A stretch of 64,000 nt of DNA from Lucinisca nassula (GCA_963580285.1 OY757014.1:102984072-103048071), one strand, 5' to 3'; shown: positions 1 through 10,309, numbered from the stretch's first letter. Translations and numbers: made by a program. Notes: generated from the letters alone by a model not told the origin.

Positions 1-220
1 ACGCAAACCCAAAAACGGGGCCCCGGTACCAGAAGAACCCGCCCCACCTAATTGAAGCCCCGGGGACAAGACACATATGATACCTGCATTGTGTTATCCT
101 TGAATTGTTTTGCAAAGTTCTATTAGTAAAGTTCAAAGCTTTTAAATAAAAAGATTGACTGTGTGGTCATGGTAAAACATCTGTCTCCCTGCCCTCCATC
201 ATAGAGCAGATTAGATTTTC

Positions 221-304
221 TAGTCCTTTGGGATCAGACTCCAAAATTAAACTTTGAAAATATTTGAGTGCAACTGATGAGGCCTAATGTGTTGAAACTA
301 GCTA
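221..304 (+). repeat. Dispersed repeat R1, copy 1
   Basis: This stretch contains the marker AGTCCTTTGGGATCA followed by AATATTTG and GAGGCCTAAT. The same order of words recurs at 958-1043 and, inverted, at 10467-10556. It is an old unclassified dispersed repeat. A separate inverted-repeat element (363-878) lies between copies 1 and 2. I see nothing coding in 1-361. Confidence 0.6.
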
Positions 305-362
305 GACGGTTTCCAGTTCTTTGGTGTATTCCTTGCTTCCAAAGGATACACTTTTCATAGAC

Positions 363-878
363 TACAGTATTCGCCCTAATTACTGCACATGCTCCTATAA
401 GCGCACACCAGTTATTTTTGAAAAAAATATGAATAAGCGCACACCTTACAGTAACCTCCCATTGAAGCTTTCACAGGAAATCTGTATAAACTTACCGTTA
501 TTCCTTCAACAGTGACGGCAAAGCAACTGCATTTCTGTCAAATTCATTCGACAGCTCTAATACACACTTTAATTCCTCGTTTAAATGTGGTTCCAAAACC
601 TTTTGGTACGCATGAAATCCACAGATACCTGACAGGGATCACCTGAGGGGGCGATTCGGGCTACTTCTTCACCCGAAGTTCGAGAACTTCGCCTTACCAG
701 ACCAGAAAAGAGAAGTTGACTTTGCCCTGTGAAGCGGGAAAAAAAGACAGTTCAACTGCAAAGACAGCTGCCCAAAATGATTTGTGTGCGCTTAATAGGT
801 TGATTTTTCACCACGATTTTTTTACACAATTTTGAAAAAACTAAGTGCACGGTGCGGTAATAAGGGGGAATACGGTAT
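363..878. mobile_element. Non-autonomous DNA element with about 20-bp TIRs
   Basis: The left end TACAGTATTCGCCCTAATTA is inverted-repeated at the right end (TAATAAGGGGGAATACGGTA), and inside each end is a GCGCACAC/GTGTGCGC motif (around 400, 437 and 785). No transposase frame is present. Flanking TA dinucleotides would suit a Tc1/mariner- or Sola-like target, but this is not proven. Confidence 0.55.
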
Positions 879-957
879 ATTAAATTTCACTACTGCAAAG
901 GAATGCGTGTCGGCTATAAAAAGTCGCTGGGCTCTTCATGATAGTGTAGATAATATT

Positions 958-1043
958 TTAAGTCCTTTGGGATCATTGATTACATTAAGGAATTTGAAAA
1001 TATTTGGGCATCACTGATGCGGCCTAATTGGCCGAAACCAGCA
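958..1043 (+). repeat. Dispersed repeat R1, copy 2
   Basis: Direct repeat of 221-304, about 740 bp downstream: AGTCCTTTGGGATCA, then AATATTTGGG, CATCACTGATG and GGCCTAATTGG. Confidence 0.6.
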
Positions 1044-1100
1044 AGTTTGCTCCAGAAAAAACTGTTTTGTTTTGATTTCCTTGGTTCCAAACAGAGCATA

Positions 1101-1313
1101 TTAGCTCTTATCATGCTGTTCACAACAACCCATATCTTTGGAAACAGTGTAGATCCAGATCAGATTGCTTCTGAAGAAGCCATCTGATCAGGATCTACAC
1201 TGTTTGACATTCAGTTTATGAATTTGTAGGAATAAATTACATGAAGAAATCTGATCGGTTCAAAGTCAGAAATGGGTGGGGCTTAACTGAATATTCAGCA
1301 AGAGAAGGGTTAA
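1101..1313. mobile_element. MITE-F copy next to the OMA1 splice acceptor
   Basis: Ends TTAGCTCTTATCATGCTG and CAGCAAGAGAAGGGTTAA form the terminal inverted repeat. The middle is a MITE-E hairpin (about 1143-1203: GTGTAGATCCAGATCAG and its inverse). Full-length relatives lie at 17709-17917 and 50869-51071, and a deleted one at 37716-37874. The right end stops only about 17 bp before the exon at 1331, so the element occupies the 3' end of the intron where branch point and polypyrimidine tract should be. Confidence 0.75.
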
Positions 1314-1330
1314 AGATGATCATATTACAG

Positions 1331-1477
1331 GCCTGCTATGATGTGAGAGAAGGCAGTGTGTTCTGGCAGAAGATGAACATAGCCTCTGATATTGAGAAAA
1401 ACAGTATTCCAGAATGGGCATCCACCCACCCGGCCAATGACAAGCGGGTGGAGACATTTGATTTCCTACTTCCAAAG
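1331..1477 (+). CDS. OMA1: OMA1-like metalloendopeptidase, penultimate coding exon
   Basis: This internal exon encodes 49 codons, ACYDVREGSVFWQKMN...IPEWASTHPANDKRVETF...LLPK. The motif FWxKM followed by PEW-STHP and R (residues about 31-40) matches the C-terminal part of the M48 zinc-metalloprotease domain of OMA1, the inner-mitochondrial-membrane stress protease that cleaves OPA1. The HEXXH zinc motif must lie in exons left of the window. Borders are seen directly: acceptor ATATTACAG before 1331 and donor AAAG/GTATAT after 1477, phase 0 on both sides. The exon joins in frame to 5795. The open frame continues into the intron as a read-through to 1507, which I do not take as coding. A generic M48 protein is possible, but the continuation in the next exon (CPALPECDPR) favours OMA1. 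Confidence 0.75.
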
Positions 1478-1575
1478 GTATATTACAAGTGTACTGCAAT
1501 CTCTTAATAACACTATTGTTTGGGTGCAAAGCAGGAACCTTGTTAGCTTGGCAGTCATGCTGTATTCTTGGTGTA

Positions 1576-1653
1576 TCCAAACAAAAATATATAGATTATA
1601 TAGAAAAATGACCTTTTTTGGTCATTTTTCTATACATTCTATATATTTTTGGA
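1576..1653. mobile_element. Short foldback element, copy 1
   Basis: The words CAAAAATATATAGATTATAT and AGAAAAATGACC are followed by their inverse GGTCATTTTTCTAT, forming an almost perfect hairpin with arms of about 33 bp. Degenerate relatives occur at 16978-17050 and 21903-21989. It lies in the OMA1 intron. Confidence 0.65.
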
Positions 1654-1925
1654 TCTATCTTTAAATTGTGTTATATCCAAAGCCATGTTATTATGAACAG
1701 TGTTATTAAGCGGTTATATGTACTAATAAAAAAGGAAGATTGGTTCCAGACATCCGGACAAGAACCTTTGCTGGCCATTTAACATATTAAGGGTTTATGC
1801 AGACACCAAAAGCTCTGGGTCCAGTTAGTCAAAGCTAAAGTTGAAAGCAAGTTATATGCGTGTCTTATGTTGTACATGTGATCATAATTGCAACTGCATG
1901 CTGTAATACAAATGTAATTTTTATA

Positions 1926-2399
1926 ACCCCCGCCCATCTGGTCTTCAAGAAATAGATGGGCTTCACGATGCTTCCACACAGAGCTGAAACAGATCACACA
2001 CGAGTATTGGTAAACCCCTTAGAGGATCTAAGCCTGTCCATGCAATGTGGTACCAGTCGGAACATCCATGCCTATAACTTTATTGTTTTCATTTGGCCAC
2101 AGGGCTCGAGATGTGAGTGAGTGAGTGTTTCAGTTTTACGTCCCGCCAACAGCTAAGGTCATACGGAGACGGGACCTCGGTTTAAAGACTCATCCGAAAG
2201 TCTGGAGAAGCCCGGAATCGAACCTGCGACCCCTGGTTTACAAGGCGTGTAGCGTAACCACTCGACCACGGAGGCTTCTGGGTCTCGAGATGTCATTTCA
2301 TCTCAATGTTGGGTAAAAGTCCCACAAAATTGGAAGCAACATCTTCAAAATGACCTTTACAGTGTTGATGGGGACGTTAAACCTCAGTCACGTCAAACA
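1926..2399 (+). mobile_element. SINE-V copy split by a SINE-b
   Basis: Head CCCCGCCCATC, middle GCTTCCACACAGAGCTGAAAC and CTTAGAGGATCTAAGCCTG, tail ACAGTGTTGATGGGGACGTT. The element is interrupted at 2114 by SINE-b and resumes at 2284. No canonical tRNA-type A and B boxes are obvious in the SINE-V head. It lies in the OMA1 intron. Confidence 0.75.
2114..2283 (-). mobile_element. SINE-b nested in SINE-V, with target duplication
   Basis: The tRNA-like head is at the right (reverse strand: GCCTCCGTGG... B-box-like GGTCGCAGGTTCGATTCC-type order). The tail at the left is (GTGA)n with ACGTCCCGCC. CTCGAGATG occurs directly before (2105-2113) and directly after (2284-2292), a 9-bp target-site duplication in the host SINE-V. 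This orders the two insertions in time. Confidence 0.8.
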
Positions 2400-2727
2400 A
2401 TAGTTGTACATTTTATAGCCGTTTAATAAGGTTATCAAGCATTTCTTAAAATCTATATATACATGTATATGTGATATTTTTACTAGTTTCCTTTACCTTT
2501 GTTTGTCAAAATAAAAGACTTACAGGGCTTATGTTATTGTTGACAATTTTTGACATAAAATAAATCTTCTATGTCTATCTCTTTAATCATTACCTCACAA
2601 AGTTTGAAGGGAAACAACTGCATGAAGTTTGTTTTGCACTTGTGCAGCCTTTAAACTATTTTGTGCTCCAAAACATAGATTTTGGACACGTGTAAGAACT
2701 TACTCATTAAGATGGTTCTACCACAAT

Positions 2728-3074
2728 GTATATTTGGACTAGAAATAAGAAAAATATCACAGCTTTTCATCTGAAAAAAAACTGCTAGTGTTAGAGTAAA
2801 ATGACCTTATTTATGCTAAAAAACATAGACTATGGAGAATAACAATCTATATTTGAACTAGAAATAAGAAAAAATATCATTACTTTTCATCTGAAAGATA
2901 AATGCTAGTATTAGAGTAAAATGACCTTATTTGTGCTAAAAAACATAGACTATGGAGAAAAAAAATCTATGTTTGGACTAGAAATAAGAAAAATATCATT
3001 ACTTTTCATCTGAAAGAAATGCCATTTCAAGAGATAGAAAAGATTGCATTTTAGCGCAGGGGTGTCATTTTACT
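2728..3074. repeat. About 121-bp tandem triplication of a MITE-B half
   Basis: Three head-to-tail units each contain CTAGAAATAAGAAAAATATC, TTTTCATCTGAAA and AAAATGACCTTATTT. The first two words match the right inner arm of MITE-A/B. The last unit runs into GCGCAGGGGTGTCATTTTAC, which resembles the MITE-B right end. I read it as a MITE-B whose right half was tandemly amplified. Confidence 0.6.
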
Positions 3075-3252
3075 TGCTGGTGAAGTTTTAATGCAGCCTT
3101 ACCTATCAACCTCATTATCTTGATTAACGGATATCACTCATTGGTAAAAATCAGCAGGCATAATTTTAAATATTTCACTTTTTTTCCCAGAAAACAGATT
3201 TGGACATTTCGTGCAAATTAGACAATTTGCATGAAATGTCTAAAGCTGTTTT

Positions 3253-5620
3253 TAGCTCACCTGATCAGAAAGCTGCGGGGAAAGTATTGTGATTACTCAC
3301 CGTCCGTCGTCGTCGTTATCGTCCGTCCCTCAATCCATCTGTCCACAATTCCTTTAAACAACATCTCATAAACCACTGAACAGATTTTGGACCAACCCCG
3401 GCAGAAATGATCTTTGGGTGGTCCGCTCTCAAAGTTGTTCAACGAATTCTGTTCCATGCAGAACTCTGGTTGCTATAGCAACGAAAAGCTGAAAATAAAA
3501 AAAAACTTTTAAAATCTTCTTGTGTGAAACCAACCAGAACGCCAAGGTCTTTGATATTTGGTATGAAGCTTCATCTAGTAGACCTCTACCAAGATTGTTC
3601 CAATTGAAGCCCTGGGGCCAAAAATGCCCCCACGCCGTGGCCCACTGGTTTTACATAGGTTTGTAAAGGGAAAACTTTTGAAAATCGACTTGTTTGACAC
3701 CAGAAGGCCCAGCTGTTTGATATTTTAGTATGAGGCTTCATCTAGGGGACCTCTACCAAGTTTGTTCAAATTATAGCCCTTGGGCCAAAAACGCCCCCGT
3801 GTCTGAAACAAGAAGGCCCAGGTCTTTGATAATTTGTATGAAGCTTCATCAAGTGGACCGCTAACAAGATTGTTCAAATTGAAGCCCTGGGGCCAAAAAT
3901 GCCCCCACGCCATGGCCCACTGGTTTTACATAGGTTTATAAAGGGAAAACTTTTAAAAATCGACTTGTTTGACACCAGAAGGCCCAGCTGTTTGATATTT
4001 TAGTATGAGGCTTCATCTAGGGGACCTCTACCAAGTTTGTTCAAATTATAGCCCTTGGGCCAAAAACGCCCTCGTGCCTGGGCCTACCAGTTTTACATAG
4101 TCTTTTATAGGGAAAACGTTTAAAAATCATCTTCTTGTCTGAAACCAGAAGGCCCAGGTCTTTCACATTTGGTATGAAGCTTCATCTAGTGGTCTGCTAC
4201 CAAGATTGTTCAAATCATAGTCCTGAGGCCAAAAATGCCCCCTAGCGGGGCCCACTGGTTTTACATAGGGTATATTGGAAAATCTTTAAAAACCCTCTAG
4301 TCTGAAACCAGAAGACCCAGGTCTTTGATATTTGGTATGAAGCTTCAACTAGTGGACCTCTATCTGGATTAATCAAATTATAGCTGTGGAGCCAAAAATG
4401 CCCGCGTGCATAGGCTTATATAGGAAAAACCTTAAAACTCTTCTTGTCTGAAACCAGAAGGCCAAGGTCTTTGATATTAGGTATGAAGTTTCATCCAGTG
4501 AACCTCTACCAAGATTGTACAAAATATAGCCCTTGGACCAAAAATGCCCCCGCATCAAGGCCCACTGGTTTTACGTACCCTTATACAGGGAAAACCTTTG
4601 AGAATCTTCTTGTCTGAAACCAGAAGGCCCAGTCTTTGATATTTGGTATGAAACATAGAAGTGAAGGCAATGATCAGGAATCGATACAATTAACCCACAG
4701 CTCCCATCAGAGACACCAAAGGGAAAAAGGAAAAGAAGCACAAACATGAAACAACCAGAACCTAGTGGAAACATCAATAGGGGAAAACCAAAAGGACAGT
4801 TACTTTCACACAAAATGGCCAATTGGCTATCCAAAACAAAATAGTATAAGCGATACAAACACTCAAAGACAAACCATAACAAAATTAAACTGTGACTGAA
4901 GAACCAACAGAAGAAACTTCATCTAAAAGGGCCTCTTCCAAATTGTTCAACTTATTGCCCTGGGGCCAAAAATGACGCTGTCCCAGGTTTTACATAGAGT
5001 GATATAGGGAATACCTTTAAAAATATTTTCGTATCAAACCAAAAGGCCTAGATCTTTGACATTTGGTATGAAGCTTCATCTGATGGACCTCTGCCAAGAT
5101 TGTTCAAATTATAGTCCTGGGTCCAAAAATGGCCTCACCCCAGGCCCCACAAGTTTTAAATAGGCTTATATAGAGAAAACCTTTAAAAATCTTCTTGTAT
5201 GAAACCAGAAGGCCCAGGTCTTTGATATTTGGTATGAATCTTCATGTAGTGGACCTCCAGTATTGCTCAACTTGTAACCCTTGGGCCAAAAATGGTGCTA
5301 CCCCGGGTTTTACTTAGGCTAGGACAGGGAATATGTTTAAAATTATTCTTGTATCAAACCAAAAGGCCTAGATTTCTGATATTTGGTATGAAGCTTCATC
5401 TTGTGGGTTTCTTCCAAGATTGTTCAAATTATAGCCTAGGGGGCCACATGTTTTACTTAGGCTTATATAGGGTGAATCTTTAAGAATCTTTTATCTGGAA
5501 CCAGAAGGCCCAGACCTTTGATATTTGGTATGAATCTTCACATAGTGGACCTCTACTAAGATTGTTCAAATTATAGCCCTGGGGCCAAAAATGTCCCCGC
5601 CCCGGGACCCACATGTAAAT
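3253..5620 (+). mobile_element. Helentron-like element with tandem array, 3' end lost
   Basis: It starts T/TAGCTCACCTGATCAG, the same 5' end as the element at 23147, then a CCGTCCGTCGTCG block. From about 3500 follow about 13 diverged tandem units of roughly 150-170 bp marked by ACCAGAAGGCCCAGGTC, TTGATATTTGGTATGAAGC and GGGCCAAAAATG. The expected 3' subterminal repeat, hairpin and CTCTTGT end are missing, so the right border is approximate. Units are interrupted by repeat Q (4655-4909). It fills most of the OMA1 intron. A hairpin (GACATTTCGTGCAAATT and inverse) sits just upstream at 3203-3241. Confidence 0.65.
4655..4909 (-). mobile_element. Repeat Q inserted in a tandem unit
   Basis: About 255 bp marked by ATCAGGAATCGATACAATTA, CCCATCAGAGACACCAAAGG and GCGATACAAACACTCAAAGAC. 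GAAAC flanks both sides in the broken tandem unit (TATGAAAC and AGAAACTTCATC), a possible 5-bp target duplication. Other copies are at 40066-40258 and, inverted, 58397-58795. Here the sequence around CAATTAACCC is uninterrupted, giving the empty-site reference for the element at 58613. Family unknown. Confidence 0.65.
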
Positions 5621-5794
5621 CTCTTAGCTCAGTGGAGGGAAATAGGAGCATCATTGTCCTCTAGTTCTGGAAAAAAAAAGAATACGAATATCAATTTTAC
5701 ATCTGCTGAATTAGCTCACAGTGTGGTAAAGGTTAACTGGGCGCCTAGCTCTTAAAGATAGCAGTAGCTCTGTAACTCACCATTATTTTTATAG

Positions 5795-6376
5795 GCCATA
5801 GAACAGCGTGAGAAAAACCACTGTCCAGCCTTACCAGAATGTGATCCCAGAGATAGGATAAATCAGCTAAGGTTGGTGGTAGATAACTTAAAACTTGCTC
5901 ACAAAGCCCGGGGAAATCTAAGTAAGGTTCAGAGAATAAAGGATGCAAGGACATTTGTTCCTCGTTTGGAGAGGGGTCTTATTGCAAAGAGTAGTGATAA
6001 GAATATTAACGCTGAGAGTGAAAGTAGCAATGAAATTCTGGTCATGCCAAATGAGATAGAAGAGAACCAGCTGAAAGAAAAGTGTAATGATGGAGATAAG
6101 GATAAACAAACAGACGCATTTGTTGTAGATGAATATAAAAATGACAAGACAGTAAATGAAGAAAAGACATCTAGTGCAATAGCTGCAGCAAATGAAATTG
6201 GTGGCAATAGAAAGCAGACAGATAACTTGACTGTTGAAACAAATGGTTTTGAAGAAGATACAGAGGTTAAGACTGAAAGCAAGAATAAAGAAATGGATAA
6301 AGTTGATAAGGAAGCTAGTACATTAGGCAAAAGTAAAGGTGAATCCCAAGATATTGATGACTCACAGAGTGTATGA
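5795..6376 (+). CDS. OMA1: OMA1-like metalloendopeptidase, terminal coding exon
   Basis: The acceptor TTATTTTTATAG precedes 5795, and phase 0 joins to the exon ending at 1477. The first 25 residues (AIEQREKNHCPALPECDPRD...) fit the segment after the STHP motif in OMA1, where vertebrate proteins read CPP-L...DPR. After about residue 40 the frame becomes a low-complexity, charged tail rich in E, K, D, N and S, ending DIDDSQSV with TGA at 6374-6376. In total 193 codons, clearly longer than the short tail I expect in vertebrate OMA1. The tail has no predicted membrane segment; it may be disordered. The antisense open frame at 5929-6396 is a shadow of this composition. Confidence 0.75.
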   Translation, partial: AIEQREKNHCPALPECDPRDRINQLRLVVDNLKLAHKARGNLSKVQRIKDARTFVPRLERGLIAKSSDKNINAESESSNEILVMPNEIEENQLKEKCNDGDKDKQTDAFVVDEYKNDKTVNEEKTSSAIAAANEIGGNRKQTDNLTVETNGFEEDTEVKTESKNKEMDKVDKEASTLGKSKGESQDIDDSQSV

Positions 6377-6567
6377 TGCTGTAAGAGAAACTTCAAAGAG
6401 TAGCCTAATTTTGGAGTTTTTATACAGTAAAGTCATTAATTTTATACCTCACTTTTCCTTTCAATGAACATGTGATATACAGCTTACCAGGATGGTTTCA
6501 TTGGAATGAACCTGTTGCTCAAGATGAGATGGATTGATGGAGACCCAGCAAATGTATTTCAATTAAA
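6377..6567 (+). other. Probable 3' UTR of the OMA1-like gene
   Basis: AT-rich sequence without repeats follows the stop. A variant poly(A) signal ATTAAA is at 6562-6567, within AATTAAATAACC. The end of the transcript cannot be fixed from sequence alone. Confidence 0.4.
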
Positions 6568-6839
6568 TAACCAGGGACGATTGTTGTTCTTGCATAACTT
6601 AAGATCCCAACGACAAACTGTGACGAGAACATCCCAAAGCTCCATATAAACTCTATATAAACACTTCAGATATGACCACCAAACCAACATGATGGCTAGT
6701 TCAGAACGTTATTTACAATGACACCAGTTATGCAGTGACACTCTGACACCATCATCAAATTCTGAAATGGTACTCGCAGGGTGATAACGTTTCATCGCTT
6801 AACGTAACATATTCAATGTAAGGCCAACTTGTGATATCA

Positions 6840-6950
6840 GAAGTTCAAAATCCATATTCAAACAGCACATGATTTTCATGATTTGAACATGGGTTGTGTT
6901 GTTTAAACACGGCTTCTGATCCAGTCAAGAATAGTGTCAAACAACTGCAT
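6840..6950. repeat. Foldback repeat shared with 61465-61575
   Basis: TTCAAAATCCATATTCAAAC is followed by ATGATTTGAACATGG and GTTTAAACACGGCTTCT. The same order occurs at 61465-61575. An imperfect inverted repeat around TTCAAAC/GTTTGAA suggests a small MITE. Confidence 0.5.
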
Positions 6951-6988
6951 GTATGTTCATACAATTGTATGCAAGATAACTGCATTTA

Positions 6989-7082
6989 GTACTCCACGAA
7001 ACAAATTTGGTGGATTTTTGTTAGAATTGCCTCAGCAAGGTGATACTAACAAATGTCCACATAATTTGTTTTTAGGGAGTAA
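6989..7082. mobile_element. MITE-C copy 1
   Basis: Ends TACTCCACGAAACAAAT and AATTTGTTTTTAGGGAGTA. Central hairpin TTGTTAGAATTGCCTC...GGTGATACTAACAA, the shared core in its MITE-C form. Confidence 0.65.
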
Positions 7083-7275
7083 TTAATGGAAAAAATCACT
7101 TCATTACCCTTTATACCACTCCTTATTGGGATTTGTTTTAGCAGCATATTCTTTATATAGTAATTACCATAGGTATTTTGATGCAGGGATCTCATGAGAG
7201 TCTACACTGTTAGGCTTGGTATAACATATGAATCATCTTCTTGGCAGAAGATTCAAGGATTATGTCAGGCCTTAT

Positions 7276-7516
7276 CACCACGAAAACACGCCTATATAAT
7301 TTTTACCCCCTTAAACCCCACTTTTATATAGTAAAACTGGGGTTTACAGGGGTAAACCTTATTTTTCTTCTTATATTTCTCGATGAGGCGGTTCTAACGA
7401 GTACCCACAATCTATTGGTACAGAAATAAGAAAAATATCGCATTATTTCTTCAGAGAATTTTCATTTTTTGACAGGTAAAACTGTCCATATATTTGAATA
7501 GGCATGTTTTCTGGAT
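7276..7516 (+). mobile_element. MITE-A copy, half of core deleted
   Basis: Left end CACCACGAAAACACGCC, right end GGCATGTTTTCTGGATG. The left arm of the central hairpin is missing, so TTTCTCGATGAGGCGGTTC follows the inner arm directly. The CCCCACTTTTATATAGT lateral hairpin is intact. Confidence 0.8.
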
Positions 7517-7762
7517 GAGTTTCCACTGCAAAATAGAAAAACTTTTCTTTGAAAATGATGTCCGTAAACCGTGATTAGCAGTCGAAGTTAAGAGTAGAAC
7601 CCTATTGACATTGGAAACACATATTTTGGAGGTACCTCCCCTGAATGTGTATCCATTCACTTTGATTAGGAGGTCAGGGTGATCTCGCTGACCACGTTAT
7701 TTTCTTGTTTTTATCTAGCCCTCAGATGTGCTAGCCTTGATGTCTGTGTAATCACATTTTCA

Positions 7763-8040
7763 CATCACGTGAACAAGTCCGTGAAATGAACACCCCCGTA
7801 CACCCCACTTTATATAGAGAAAACTGGGGTGTATGGGGTATACATTATTTTTCTTATTTCTGCTCCGAATCATAGGTTGTGGGTACTCGTTAGAACCGCC
7901 TCAATGAGACGGTTCTAACGAGCACCCACGACCTATGTTTGCAGTATGTATAAGAAAAATATCGCAGATTTTCATCAGAAAAGTAGCCATTTTGGAGACA
8001 TGAAAATTGCACTATATCGCACGGGTTTGTTTTCGTAATG
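7763..8040 (+). mobile_element. MITE-B copy
   Basis: Left end CATCACGTGAACAAGTCCG, right end GGGTTTGTTTTCGTAATG. Central hairpin GTACTCGTTAGAACCGCCTC with inverse GAGACGGTTCTAACGAGCAC. Full length, 278 bp, no coding capacity. Confidence 0.85.
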
Positions 8041-8042
8041 AG

Positions 8043-8489
8043 GGTCTAGTTGTTCAGAACTAATGACTATGTTAATTAATGTATCGATAAAACTTTGATC
8101 ACGAAATTTGGCAAATATACTTATATTTTCTTGGAAAAAATTGAGCTTTGCAAAAGCTACTCCTATTTTGCAGTACATAATTAAGGGGAATGGATACACC
8201 AGGGGAGGCAACTCATGCAAAAGTACCTTTGTCTCCAGTGCCAATAGCGGTCATCTCTTAAAGGAAAGAATTTGCTCCTGAGAAGCTAATCCTTTTCATT
8301 AAGACTAAACCCTTTTTTCAGTGGAACATGGCTTATAAAAAAGCGAAAACGAAGTCCAGAAAGTTGTCTCGCTGTGAAAAATTGCAGAAAAATCTGCCAG
8401 GTGTTTGAATTCCCCTTAAAAGAAAACAGTATATTTTTATCAGCAACGACCTTGTTAAGCTAATGCTGCAATGAACAACTAGGCCCAGC
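8043..8489. mobile_element. MITE-G copy with an internal insert
   Basis: Left end CTAGTTGTTCAGAACTAATG and right end GAACAACTAGGCCCAG match the ends of the MITE-G copies at 17114 and 28668. The middle (about 8180-8440) is not MITE-G sequence and may be an insertion that I cannot classify. It starts directly at the right end of the MITE-B at 8040. Confidence 0.55.
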
Positions 8490-9209
8490 TTAGCTGAGCT
8501 TATATCAGGAATTGAGTATCACTTGCAAAACACACCATTTAGGCCGCAAAAAGCAAAGGCAGTGGCTAGCCGTCCGGTACCGGACGACCAGCCTACGAGT
8601 CTGCCCGTCCGGTACCGGACGACCAGCCAATGAGTCTGCTCGTCCGGTACCGGACGGCTAGCCAACCCACGTAGGAATGGCTAGCCGTCCGGTAGTAAAT
8701 TTTAGTCTCTCATTTCATATAGGGTATGAATGCTGAATAGCACCTGTACCATTTTCTGGAGTACTGGATGCTAAATAGTTCCTACTTTGAGACAAAGAAA
8801 ATGTCATTGAGATCATTTTAAAAATAAAGCACAGCCGTATATCGGTAATGCATGAATGTCGTAACAATTATGCCTGCGATAATAAAAGCTGTAGTCGTGA
8901 TTACTTATTTCTAATATTAATTATTACTATCAATATTTTTATATATAACTACCAATCGGTAATATAACTTAATATTTTTTATAAGTTTATATATTTTACT
9001 TTTCTTTTCCCCATGTAAATGCGGCTTGAAGGTACTAAAATATTTGAACCAAGCACCGCGAAAAACAACTAATAGCAAAAGAACAGTACCGTTAAAATCC
9101 TAAGAAATAAGGATCTTGATGACTTGCAGTTATTCTCCTAAATTTTGAACAAATTTGTTTCACGATCCAGCAAAGAGTCCAGACGATTGGCCACTGCCTT
9201 CAGGGTGCA

Positions 9210-9268
9210 GATGGAATGGCAAACAGTGTAGACTCTGCTTCAAGAGCAGTCTGATCTGGGACTGCATT
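9210..9268. mobile_element. MITE-E remnant inside the MULE
   Basis: GGCAAACAGTGTAGACTC and GAGCAGTCTGATCTGGGACT correspond to the two arms of the MITE-E hairpin. The right end is decayed. Confidence 0.5.
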
Positions 9269-9544
9269 ATTGACGAAGCCTGTCTGTCCAAATACATAGG
9301 ATCATTACGGTAATTGCTATACTCATGGAGTTTTGGATCGTTGCATTTATGTGTGCCCTGCTAACAAGATAATTACCCCTAATTGATATTTCTTTGTACC
9401 TACCATGTTGAACTGATAGGTTAAATAAATATGCTCCCCAAATTTAATGTTAATCTATCACAATTAATATCAAGCTCAACATCGGACAAACATTTGCAGA
9501 TTTTAACAATAACAATATAAAAATAGAATTTATAACAATTACAT

Positions 9545-9582
9545 AATAACAATAATAATAATAATAATGCTAATAATAATAA
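9545..9582 (+). repeat. (AAT)n microsatellite
   Basis: Runs of AAT with one GCT interruption, inside the MULE interior. Confidence 0.9.
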
Positions 9583-10022
9583 CTGTCACAGTGCCCGGAC
9601 AAGGCTTTGAGTACAGCAGTCTATTGCATCAATAACAATTATGTCCCTTACTGAAATTTTGTGAAAAATGGCGACAAACAGGTGATAAGAATAAGTTACT
9701 AGAGTAAATTAGAAATATTTTTATTACACCATAAAGTGGATAATATTATTTGAAACGCACGCATGCATTAATACCCTATATAAAATGATAGACTTAAATA
9801 TACTTCCGGACGGCTAGCCATTCCTACGTGGGTTGGCTAGCCGTCCGGTACCGGAAGAGCAGACTCGTTGGCTGGTCGTCCGGTACCGGACGGGCAGTCT
9901 CGTTGGCTGGTCGTCCGGTACCGGACGGCTAGCCACTGCCAAAAGCAAAAAGGGGTTTGTAAGCATGGGCAATCAGCGAAGTCTCAAATCAGTCTGTACA
10001 CAATCTTCGTCAGAATAGAACA

Positions 10023-10309
10023 CATTACTAGAACACACCTATACAATACATTGTAAATTTTACCTCCGGAAATCGAAAATTTTAAGATGAAAAAATTGTT
10101 ATATTTTTCTATTTTCTTCTCTAAAATATAGATTGTTGGTACTCGTTAGAACTGCAAATATAGGTTGTGGGTACATCCAGACAGTTCTAACAAGTACCCA
10201 CAATCTTTATTTTAGAGCAGAAATAAGGTTTACCCCTGTAAACCCCAGTTTTACTGTATAAGAGTGGGGTTTGAGGGGGTCAAAATTATATAGGAGTGTT
10301 TTCATGATG
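10023..10309 (-). mobile_element. MITE-A copy with rearranged core
   Basis: Ends CATTACTAGAACACACC and AGGAGTGTTTTCATGATG. The central hairpin loop holds an extra AATATAGGTTGTGGGTAC word of MITE-B type, so two core versions are combined in one element. This suggests exchange between families. Confidence 0.75.

Larger units (their letters stand above)
8558..9940. mobile_element. Mutator-like non-autonomous element, 1,383 bp
   Basis: Near-identical inverted ends of about 137 bp (8558-8695 and 9802-9940) begin GGCAGTGGCTAGCCGTCC and end with its complement. Exact 9-bp direct duplication AAAAGCAAA flanks the element (8549-8557 and 9941-9949). Long TIRs with a 9-bp duplication are the signature of MULEs (Mutator superfamily). 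Each TIR is built from repeated palindromes around CGTCCGGTACCGGACG. The interior is AT-rich, without a transposase frame, and includes a MITE-E remnant (9210-9268) and a microsatellite. Confidence 0.85.

Noticed and set aside
1241..1507. 88-codon frame taken as one gene
   Set aside because: Only 1331-1477 is exon. The first part is MITE-F and the last part is intron read-through.
5929..6396. 155-codon minus-strand frame with serine/leucine runs
   Set aside because: Antisense of the acidic OMA1 tail; it has no support of its own.
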